Assembly (NCBI GenBank): GCA_026692885.1
Contig: JAPLNJ010001168.1
Coordinates: forward strand, 1-46,804
Reading direction: 5' to 3'
Length of the DNA stretch: 46,804 bases
Source of the DNA: Planctomycetota bacterium
GTDB lineage: Bacteria > Planctomycetota > Planctomycetia > Pirellulales > Pirellulaceae
The number at the start of each line of letters is the position of its first letter. Positions within the stretch are counted from its first letter, which is position 1. The notes beneath the pieces are model-generated. The model worked only from the letters and a program-made list of their open reading frames with translations, did no database searches and was not told the origin of the DNA. The position numbers were made by a program, and so were the translations under genes. Shown piece by piece: positions 16,008 through 23,186 of this stretch.

Positions 16008-16226
16008 TCAAATTCGCACTGGAGGTTGCGGGTCCGGAAAAGCGGTCGGCGGCGGCGGCGCGTCCTGGAGATAGTACCTCCGCACCGCCACGTCGCAGGA
16101 GGCGTAGCCCTCAATCGAGGCTAGGTCGGGTTTCGAGAATCGCCACAGCGTCCGGTCGCCCTTCGACTCCCGGGTGAAACTATCGGTGGGGCCATCACAA
16201 AACCTCGCCAGGTGAACTGCCTTCAC
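16008..16226 (-). CDS. Small protein heading the metallopeptidase-MBL operon
   Basis: This is a 73-residue frame starting at GTG (16226); a TTG nine codons upstream is an alternative. I do not recognise it. The body (FSKPDLASIEGYASCDVAVR) looks like a folded domain, and the C-terminus is Pro-rich (DAPPPPTAFPDPQPP). Its stop is 15 bp from the metallopeptidase start. The sequence TTGACA (16253-16248 on the minus strand), followed 14 bases later by TATAAG, resembles a promoter with a short spacer; if real, the TTG cannot be the start. It could be an adaptor or substrate for the peptidase next to it, but that is only inferred from position. Confidence 0.6.
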   Translation of the reverse strand: MKAVHLARFCDGPTDSFTRESKGDRTLWRFSKPDLASIEGYASCDVAVRRYYLQDAPPPPTAFPDPQPPVRI

Positions 16227-16305
16227 TCTTATAGACGCGATCTGCTGTGTCAATACTGCGTGGCACAGCGACCTACGCCGCCGCCGGCTTCTTGGTCAAT
16301 CCGCG

Positions 16306-16560
16306 GCTAGCACCAAACGGTTTCTTGGTCTTGTCGCGTAAAGAATGAGATTTTACGGTTCCGCAGTGCCGGGCCCCAGGCAGGGCTCAGACGTACAGAA
16401 TTCAAAATTGGCGGTTTGGCGACTTTGCCAAGTCAGTGTGGTTTGTCCGCCAATTTTGAATTCTGTACGTCTGAGCCCTCGCGGCAAGCCCCGTCCAGGC
16501 GACAACATTAAACCTCATTCTTGCCACTCCCACCGTAAAAAACCGTTTGGTGCTAGTGCC
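16306..16560. repeat. MITE-like element with terminal inverted repeats
   Basis: The ends carry GCTAGCACCAAACGGTTT (16308 on) and its near-inverse AAACCGTTTGGTGCTAG (16542 on). A second pair, AAGAATGAG and CTCATTCTT, lies inside. The centre is the 96-bp hairpin at 16383-16478. There is no coding capacity. The end motif recurs at 28567 (AACCGTTTAGTGCTAGTGC) beside the related hairpin there. Confidence 0.75.
16383..16478. repeat. 96-bp hairpin, TCAGACGTACAGA family, copy 1
   Basis: The 32-base arms begin GGGCTCAGACGTACAGA and end GTACGTCTGAGCCC, pairing perfectly by eye around a 32-base loop. The inner stem is AATTGGCGG / CCGCCAATT. A second 96-bp hairpin with the same arm and loop lengths lies at 28411-28506. 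Confidence 0.85.
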
Positions 16561-16870
16561 TTGCGACTCACGAACCGCCAGCTCAAACAGCATCGGATGC
16601 ACGCTGGGGATGACCTGCCAGTATCCGCCCCGGAGGTGCCGGTCAACAGCCCGCAAGGAATTGCAGAGACCACGACAAAAGACGATGGCGGCAGTCCTTG
16701 CCGGCCTCATGCCACCCGTGGCGCACCCGCTCTTTGCCAATGAAGGTGACGTCTTTCGCTACCGGCTCGGTTTCATGTTGCAGGATGACTGGCAGTTCGA
16801 CAATCGGGATTTCGTGGACATCATCTGGTGATTCACGCTCTTCGAACGCTGTATCGCGCAACAGCGGGTG
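16561..16870 (-). other. Intergenic stretch, possible gene remnant
   Basis: The minus strand has about 70 open codons (16643-16861) that read like protein (EIPIVELPVILQHETEPVAK). A second frame continues with RGGYWQVIPSVHPMLFELAV down to the MITE edge at 16560. Together they may be a frameshifted remnant interrupted by the element. I do not recognise a family, and no start site is evident. Confidence 0.3.
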
Positions 16871-17194
16871 CTAGCACAGCACGCGAAGTCTTTGCTCCAA
16901 GCGAGCCATGGCCACCATCAACTGGTTCCATTCCACGAACAAGTCGGCCGTGTCAAACTGATTGGCATCGTTGCTGGCCAGGCCGCGTTCGCTGACCGCG
17001 ATTGTCGGCCCCAGCACGTCGCAACCCCGCTGCTGGACCCGCTCGCTCTTCTCCTGCGGCGTCAGCGGATCGTCTGGACACACGGGCAGCACCTGCTCCA
17101 GGCAGCGATGCACCGCCCACAGGGCAGCCCCGCGTGCGTCGTCCGCTTCGGTCACCATCTGCAACGTTCCTGATTGGACATAGAATTTGGCCAT
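16871..17194 (-). CDS. Small conserved planctomycete protein
   Basis: The 107-residue product starts MAKFYVQSGTLQMV; GGAGAGGAGATACAGC precedes this ATG, so it is preferred to the ATG seven codons upstream. The body contains DDARGAALWAVHRCLEQVLP and a conserved-looking end (TADLFVEWNQLMVAMARLEQRL). I believe short proteins of this type recur across planctomycetes without an assigned function; I could not check this. No signal peptide, membrane segment or metal motif. It stands alone between repeats, transcribed toward the remnant at 16561-16870. Confidence 0.75.
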   Translation of the reverse strand: MAKFYVQSGTLQMVTEADDARGAALWAVHRCLEQVLPVCPDDPLTPQEKSERVQQRGCDVLGPTIAVSERGLASNDANQFDTADLFVEWNQLMVAMARLEQRLRVLC

Positions 17195-17480
17195 GCTGTA
17201 TCTCCTCTCCTTCACAATACGATCGGTGGAACGGCTTGGTTCACCGTGGGAAGAGAGGAGATAGATCGCCCAAACGCGGACAGCTTAGGTCCCACTGCAG
17301 CGACGGCCGCGAGACACGGCTTCTGCCCAGCCCGCAGTGACGCATGCTAGCGCTGGTGGCTGAAGGCGCGCATTTTGGTCCGTCGGTTGTGGAAGCACCC
17401 GCAGCACAGGGATTCAACGCCAATGACGTTGCGTCGGATAGCCCTCGCTGCGCTCTGCCCGGACAGCCACCGTTCCGCCC

Positions 17481-20400
17481 TCAAGCCGCCTTCTCAGCCC
17501 GCGGAAGGTGGAGACCTGCGTGGGGTGTTTCGAGTGGCAGGCCGGCTGGCAGCGAGCGGATGCGGATCTCCTGCTGCGGGAAAGCCATCTCGATGCCCGC
17601 CTCGCGGAAGCCACGGTCGATCGCCACGTTCAGTTCGTGGAGCACCGTGCCGGCGATGTCGCCGTTGCCGACGAAGACCCGTAGTTCCAGGTCCAGCGTG
17701 CTGTTGCCGAAACCTTTGAAGACCGCATTGGGGGCCGGATCTTTCAGGACCAACGGATGCGCCTTGGCGAGGTCCACCAACAACTGGGCCGTTTGCGTCG
17801 GGTCGCAGTCGTAGGAAATCCCCACGGGGATGACGACCCGCATGGTCGAATCAGAGAGGGTCCAGTTGATCACCTCGTCGGTGATGAATTTCTTGTTCGG
17901 TACGATCAATTCGCGACGGTCGGAATCGGTGATCGTGGTCGCCCGGATTTGCATGCGGGTGACCTTGCCCGTGGTGCCGTTGACCGTGATCATGTCGCCG
18001 ATACGGACCGGCCGTTCGAACAGAATGATGATGCCGGCGACGAAGTTGGCGAAAATCTCCTGTAAGCCGAAGCCGAGTCCGACGGTCATCGCCGCGACCA
18101 GCCACTGCAGCCCAGCCCACGTGATCCCCACGGGGCGAAACGCCAACACCATGCCGATTGCGATCAGCGTGTAACGGCTCATCAAGACCATGGCATACCG
18201 AGCACCTCGGTCCATACTTAGCCGCTGCAGGACGGACACGTGCAGCAGGTCCGGAATCGTGCGGGACAGGGTGACGGTCCCGCCGATCAGGACCAGGCAG
18301 AGCAACAAGTCGCCCAGCGTCACGGGCACGGTCTGGTTGCTGACGGAGCCGTCGTCGGTCTCAGTGCTGACGATCTTGGTCAACGGCTTCAAGGGTATGC
18401 GGGTGACGATCTCCAACGCCGGAAATGTGGCGGACCAGATGACGGTCCCGCCGACCAGGAAGCCCAACAGCGCCGCGCCATGCAGCATCCGCTGCAGGCG
18501 TGTCACCGCCTGCGTTAGGACCTCTTCTTGTTCTGCCTGTTCCGGCTTGGTCTCGGCCGTCGTTTCGCTGGCCTGCACGGGCGTCGGATCCGTTTTCCGC
18601 CGACAGGCGAGATACCGGCAGTACAGGGACACACCGCGCGAGAGCAGCGCGTAGGCAAACACCGCCCCCAACGCCAGCCAGAGCGACTGTTCCCAACGCA
18701 GCAGCAATTGTCCCGCCGAGTAGCTGTAGCCGATCACGATCACTCCGGCCAGTAGCAGTGGGAACACGGCACCCACCACGTACCACAGCGGCCGGGTACG
18801 ATAGAGCCAAGTCGCCGGTTCCTGTTCCAGCAACGTCCACACGGCTCCGCCGCGGGGCCGTAACAACGAATGTGCGGTCAGCGCCAGGAACAGCAAGGCG
18901 GCGATCAACACCAACCGGCCCAGGGCCTCGCGGCCTGCTGGATCGCCGAAGTTGTCCGCCACTGGTACCAACACGAACAGCGGCAAGCCAATCATGAGCA
19001 GGACGGTCAACCGCCGGTGCAACTTGCGGAGTCCGTCAGGATTCCAGCCGAAATGGCCTTCGGCCACGCCTTGGAAACCGCAGACGCAACGCAACAACTG
19101 AACGCCGAACAGCAGCGGAGCCACATCACGCAAGGCACGGGCCAGTTCGAGTGTCAGCTCGGACGCTGACTCGCTCCAGGTCACCCACCAGCCGACTGCA
19201 AACACCGCCGCCGGCCAGAAGGCGGCGACCAGCGCCGTCAGCGCGAAGGCTTGGAGTGTCGTCAGGAATTGTTGCCCATCGCCGCCGACGGGAGACTTTT
19301 CGCTTAACCGGCTAATCTGCGAAGTGACCGGCGCCAGGCCCAGGAACAGGAGCACGAAGGCCCCGGCCAAGATGCCTCCGGACAGCGGAAATTGCCACGC
19401 CAAGCCCGTCACGTCCCGCACGACTTGCCACCAGTGGCCCGGTTTCAGCCAGGCCTGGACGGCTCGCCCGGCGGCGGGGAAGTCGGCCGATCCGAGCGGG
19501 GCGGCGCTGCGGATCCAAAGAATCTGCCCGTCAATGAAGTCGGCGTACTTGTCGATTTGGGCCAACAGTTTCCGGGATACGGAGTCCAGTTCGGTCAATT
19601 GCTCGCGATACGTCTCGTTGTCTACCAACAGCCGGTCCAATAAGTCCCGCCGTTGTGCGAACAATCCCCGCGCCATCTGAGGCAGATAGCCGGGCGGGAA
19701 TTGGCCCGCCGCGCGCGTCTCAATCTGAACGACCAGAAGTTCCAATTGCGGCCCCAGATCGCCGATGGCCGTTCGGTCGTTGTCCAGTTCCCACTTGTCC
19801 GCCTGGACCCGCTGCATCTCGGTCTCGGTGAAACGCGTCCGCTGGCGATACAGGCGGGGATCCGGCAGGTGATCGCGCTGGGTGCGCAACAACAGCCCGA
19901 CGGTCGGCGTGGTACCCACGGATTCCACCTTGTCCCGGACCTTCTTGAACGAGGCGTTCAGCTCGGTCAGTTGTTTCTGCGCCTCTTCGCAGAACGCAGC
20001 GACCTGTTTCAATTGGTTGTTCACGACGTTCTGCCGCTCGGCCAATTGCACGTTCTTCTCCGCCAATTCCCGTAGCGTCGGATGGGCCTGACTCGCCAAT
20101 CGCCGGGCTTCGACCGCTTGGTACGTGGATTCGTCCGCGCGACGCTTGGCCACCACATCGCGCCAAGCCGTGAGCAAACGTTCGGCGTTATCGACTCGGC
20201 GGCGCAGCAGATCGCGTTCCAGCGGAAACAGTTCCGCCAAGGCTTCCCAGCGGGCCTTTTCGGCGTCGGCGGCTTCGATTTGACTCCGGCACATGCGCCG
20301 CCGCGCCTGCAGTTCGATCCGGCGTGCCAGCGGGAGATCGCTCGATTTGTCGGCGGGAAACTGGAGGTCTTTCTCGGCTTCTTCGAGTTGTTCCTTCGCC

Positions 20401-21266
20401 TTGGCCTTGAGCTTGGCCAGTTCCGTCTTGCGTGCCTTGGCGTCCAGCAATGGCTCGGTTTCATCCAGGAGGGTCCGGGCATCCTGCCGCTCGTCCTCAG
20501 CTTGCCGTAACGCTTGCTCCAACTGGGCGACGGTGGCCGCGGGGGCGTATTGCGGCTGCGCGTCGGGAACCCGTGCGGCCAGCTTCACCTTGGCCTGCTG
20601 GAGCAGCTCCGGCGCGCGCACTTGTTCGGCCTTGAATTCCGCGGTTTTCCTTGCCGCTTCGGTGGCGAGTTCCAAGCACTTGAGCGCCTGCTGGAACTGC
20701 TCCAAGGCTTGCTTCTTGGCGGCTTCGTCCTTGGTCTCGCTGGTTTCCAAAAGTTTGATTTGCGCAGTGACTTGTTCGGGCGTCAGGGCCTCGTCGCTGG
20801 CTGCCAGCGCATCCACGGGTGTCGCCAGCGTCGCGGGTGGTGTGACGGCGGTTCTGGTCGGTGCGAACGGCGCGGCGACGGGGGCGACGGCCGGTGGCGA
20901 TTCCCCGGCACGGCCGATGAAGGGTTCGGCAGGAGTTGGGTCCAAGGGGCGAGCAGGCTGCTCGGCGATTCGCGAGGAAACCACGGGGACATTGGCCGAC
21001 GGCGACTGCGCCGTCCGGCGAGAGGACACCCGTCTTTCCACGGGTGCTGTCGACGATGGTGCGGTGGCTGTCGGCAAAGGCACCGTGGGAACCGCAGGAT
21101 CCGAAACCTGCCACATGGAACCACTTACGGGGTTCTGTGCCGAGACAGGTGGTGAAGATGGCTCACGGGCAGGAGGCCGCCACGTCGTCTGCTGAGCAGC
21201 CCCTGGACTCCCGGAGACCGCCCACAACAACATCCAAGCCCACGAGAAACGGAATCGTGTAACCAC
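17481..21266 (-). CDS. Large MscS/MscK-type mechanosensitive channel
   Basis: The GTG at 21266 is chosen because GGAGG lies six bases upstream and a signal peptide (FRFSWAWMLLWAVSGSPGAA) follows at once. The open frame extends 47 codons further only by reading a hairpin repeat. The 1,261-residue product has a Pro/Thr-rich linker, a long periplasmic coiled coil (about 160-560) and about ten membrane helices. The C-terminal MscS core shows WLVAAMTVGLGFGLQEIFAN (the pore-lining TM3), then FERPVRIGDMI and the beta domain. It resembles E. coli MscK in layout. It opens on membrane tension to release solutes. Monocistronic by position. Confidence 0.92.
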   Translation of the reverse strand: MVTRFRFSWAWMLLWAVSGSPGAAQQTTWRPPAREPSSPPVSAQNPVSGSMWQVSDPAVPTVPLPTATAPSSTAPVERRVSSRRTAQSPSANVPVVSSRIAEQPARPLDPTPAEPFIGRAGESPPAVAPVAAPFAPTRTAVTPPATLATPVDALAASDEALTPEQVTAQIKLLETSETKDEAAKKQALEQFQQALKCLELATEAARKTAEFKAEQVRAPELLQQAKVKLAARVPDAQPQYAPAATVAQLEQALRQAEDERQDARTLLDETEPLLDAKARKTELAKLKAKAKEQLEEAEKDLQFPADKSSDLPLARRIELQARRRMCRSQIEAADAEKARWEALAELFPLERDLLRRRVDNAERLLTAWRDVVAKRRADESTYQAVEARRLASQAHPTLRELAEKNVQLAERQNVVNNQLKQVAAFCEEAQKQLTELNASFKKVRDKVESVGTTPTVGLLLRTQRDHLPDPRLYRQRTRFTETEMQRVQADKWELDNDRTAIGDLGPQLELLVVQIETRAAGQFPPGYLPQMARGLFAQRRDLLDRLLVDNETYREQLTELDSVSRKLLAQIDKYADFIDGQILWIRSAAPLGSADFPAAGRAVQAWLKPGHWWQVVRDVTGLAWQFPLSGGILAGAFVLLFLGLAPVTSQISRLSEKSPVGGDGQQFLTTLQAFALTALVAAFWPAAVFAVGWWVTWSESASELTLELARALRDVAPLLFGVQLLRCVCGFQGVAEGHFGWNPDGLRKLHRRLTVLLMIGLPLFVLVPVADNFGDPAGREALGRLVLIAALLFLALTAHSLLRPRGGAVWTLLEQEPATWLYRTRPLWYVVGAVFPLLLAGVIVIGYSYSAGQLLLRWEQSLWLALGAVFAYALLSRGVSLYCRYLACRRKTDPTPVQASETTAETKPEQAEQEEVLTQAVTRLQRMLHGAALLGFLVGGTVIWSATFPALEIVTRIPLKPLTKIVSTETDDGSVSNQTVPVTLGDLLLCLVLIGGTVTLSRTIPDLLHVSVLQRLSMDRGARYAMVLMSRYTLIAIGMVLAFRPVGITWAGLQWLVAAMTVGLGFGLQEIFANFVAGIIILFERPVRIGDMITVNGTTGKVTRMQIRATTITDSDRRELIVPNKKFITDEVINWTLSDSTMRVVIPVGISYDCDPTQTAQLLVDLAKAHPLVLKDPAPNAVFKGFGNSTLDLELRVFVGNGDIAGTVLHELNVAIDRGFREAGIEMAFPQQEIRIRSLPAGLPLETPHAGLHLPRAEKAA

Positions 21267-21343
21267 CGCAGACCTCCGTCCTTGGAAACCAGCGTATTCG
21301 CCGCCTGCTGGCGCCCGCGCAGAAATAAGTTGATCAAATCCTT

Positions 21344-21399
21344 GTAGGACGGATTGGCGATCCGGCTGGGAAATACCGGCCGGATCGCCAATCCGTCCC
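21344..21399. repeat. Hairpin, GTAGGACGGATTGGC family
   Basis: GTAGGACGGATTGGCGATCC pairs with GGATCGCCAATCCGTCC across a short loop. The same outer 15 bases occur in the hairpin at 23067-23124, with a different inner stem. It lies upstream of the channel gene. Confidence 0.8.
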
Positions 21400-21434
21400 A
21401 CGGCCAATCGTTCAACTTAACCGGCTGCGCCGGA

Positions 21435-21534
21435 ACCCTAATCTTTCACCCTAATCTTTCCCCTTAATCTCTCCCTCCATTCCCATGCAGCCGGTGAAAG
21501 ATTAGGGTGAAAGATTAGGGTGAAAGATTAGGGT
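21435..21534. repeat. Inverted array of 13-bp telomere-like repeats
   Basis: On the right there are three perfect tandem copies of GAAAGATTAGGGT (21496-21534). On the left there are two perfect inverted copies ACCCTAATCTTTC (21435-21460) and one degenerate copy (CCCTTAATCTCTC, 21461-21473). The two sides can fold into one long stem around a short loop bounded by GGCTGC and GCAGCC. Confidence 0.85.
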
Positions 21535-21797
21535 GCCCTTCATCGCAACCATCCCAGACTCGCCAGCATTACAAATTCCTATTGCATCAAGTTATTCCTA
21601 ATCTTGGGGTGACCGATGCGGTGGCGTAAGCTTCCAGCTTGCGTTTGATGCGATGAATCGAAAGGCAAGCAGGATGCTTACCCCATTTTTTTGGCCTTGA
21701 AGACGCACTAGGGGATCCGACGAGAAACGACCCAACCAGCGGGATATAGCTATTCGGGAAAACCGAGGCAAGAGCAGTTTCGACAATCGTGGAGGGG

Positions 21798-21933
21798 CGG
21801 GCGCAGGAACGGGTTTGCAGAAGATCGGTAAACTTACGGGAAAAGTCGTAGCCGAATTCGTGAGAATTCGGGCCACTAGCTCGCGAAACGTCGGAAGTCT
21901 CACGACTTCCGCTACGAACCCGTTCCTGCGCCC
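21798..21933. repeat. Inverted repeat with inner palindromes
   Basis: GGGCGCAGGAACGGGTT (21798-21814) is the inverse of AACCCGTTCCTGCGCCC (21917-21933). Inside are two palindromes, CCGAATTCGTGAGAATTCGG (21852-21871) and GGAAGTCTCACGACTTCC (21893-21910). No gene. Confidence 0.75.
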
Positions 21934-22085
21934 TGGAGGGGCGGAGGGTCCAAAACGGCGTCAAGGGCCTCTTTCCCAAGAAGGCTTCGTTCAATTTGAC
22001 TTTGAGTTCGGATTCCGGCGCCCACGGTTGGAGCGCCTTCTGAGCGGCTTGCCGAATGAAGACATTGCAAGAACTACGGTCACCG

Positions 22086-23012
22086 CTACGAGACGAGTCC
22101 CTTGGTGACCAACATGAACACGTCCTCCAAGGACGGTTCCTTCTCCGAAAAGCTGCGAACTCCGACACCTTGGCCGACGAGTTGCCCCAGCAGTTCCGCC
22201 ACACCGCGGTCGTCGGTGGCCAGTTCAAGTGTCACGTTCTGTCCGTTGACGCGCAAGTCTCGAAGCTGCGGCGAACTGCGAATGATCGACAGGCCGAGCT
22301 CCAGCTGGTCGGTGAACTTGACCTCCACCACGCGATTGCCGCGGAGGCGATGATAGACCTCGTCGATCGGCCCGTGCATCAAGAGTTGACCGCGTTCGAT
22401 GATCCCGATCGACGTGCAACAATCGGCCAGCTCGGTGAGGATGTGGCTGGAGATGAGGATGGTCTTGCCCATCCGGCGAAGTTCTTTGAACAGCGCCTTG
22501 ATCTCGACTCGAGCGCGCGGATCCAAGCCGCTCGTCGGCTCGTCCAGGATCATCACCGGGGGATCGTGAATCAGGGTCTTGGCCAAGCACAGCCGTTGCG
22601 TCATGCCGCGCGACAGGCCGTTGACAAAATCGTCGCGTTTGTGCGACAGGTCGAGCAACTCCAGCACGTCGGCAATGACCTTCTTGCGTTGCGAGCGGCC
22701 AATCCGATAGGTGACGGCGAAGAAATCCAGGAACTCCCAGACCTTCATGCCGTCGTAGACGCCAAAACTGTCCGGCATATAGCCCATGCACTGCCGCACG
22801 GCCATGGGATCCTGGGTCACCCGGTGACCGTTGACGATGCCTTCGCCGCGGGAGGCTTTCAGCAGCGTCGCCAGGAAGCGGATCGTGGTGCTCTTGCCGG
22901 CGCCGTTGGGGCCGATGAAACCGAACATTTCTCCGGCGTCGATTTTCAGGTTCAGCCGTTCCACGGCGGTAAAGGCACCGTAGTCCTTGCCAAAATCAAT
23001 CAGTTCGATCAT
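22086..23012 (-). CDS. ABC transporter ATP-binding protein
   Basis: This 308-residue protein has Walker A GPNGAGKST (34-42), the signature LSRGMTQRL, Walker B VMILDEPTSGLDP and the switch His in ISSHILTE. The layout and the C-terminal ~80-residue extension match the CcmA/drug-export type of ATPase subunit that works with a separate permease. No permease gene is in the window. The gene lies downstream of the 884-residue membrane protein, which it may serve; the two are separated by a hairpin repeat. Start ATG at 23012. Confidence 0.92.
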   Translation of the reverse strand: MIELIDFGKDYGAFTAVERLNLKIDAGEMFGFIGPNGAGKSTTIRFLATLLKASRGEGIVNGHRVTQDPMAVRQCMGYMPDSFGVYDGMKVWEFLDFFAVTYRIGRSQRKKVIADVLELLDLSHKRDDFVNGLSRGMTQRLCLAKTLIHDPPVMILDEPTSGLDPRARVEIKALFKELRRMGKTILISSHILTELADCCTSIGIIERGQLLMHGPIDEVYHRLRGNRVVEVKFTDQLELGLSIIRSSPQLRDLRVNGQNVTLELATDDRGVAELLGQLVGQGVGVRSFSEKEPSLEDVFMLVTKGLVS

Positions 23013-23066
23013 GCGTTGGGTTCGCTCGTTTGGCGGCTGTCAAAAGAACAAGTTCGTATCTTGTCC

Positions 23067-23124
23067 GTAGGACGGATTGGCACTTCGGCCCCGCGTTTCG
23101 GGGCCGAAGTGCCAATCCGTCCCA
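23067..23124. repeat. Hairpin, GTAGGACGGATTGGC family, second copy
   Basis: GTAGGACGGATTGGCACTTC pairs with GAAGTGCCAATCCGTCC, and the stem continues through GGCCCCG/CGGGGCC. It may act as a terminator or processing site between two minus-strand genes. A 17-bp direct repeat, CCCACCCGTGATTCGTT, follows twice in tandem (23120-23153). Confidence 0.8.
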
Positions 23125-23186
23125 CCCGTGATTCGTTCCCACCCGTGATTCGTTAGGATATCCCTTGACAGTCGTTTGGTGTCGGA

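Larger units (their letters stand above)
21267..22085. other. Repeat-rich intergenic region
   Basis: About 820 bp lie between the ABC ATPase stop and the channel start, with no supported gene. It holds the hairpin at 21344, the 13-bp repeat array at 21435 and the inverted repeat at 21798-21933. Stretches between them (21540-21790) show nothing I recognise. Confidence 0.65.

Noticed and set aside
21435..21534. TTAGGG-containing repeats as a chromosome end
   Set aside because: The array is interstitial, inverted and only about 100 bp; coding genes continue on both sides.
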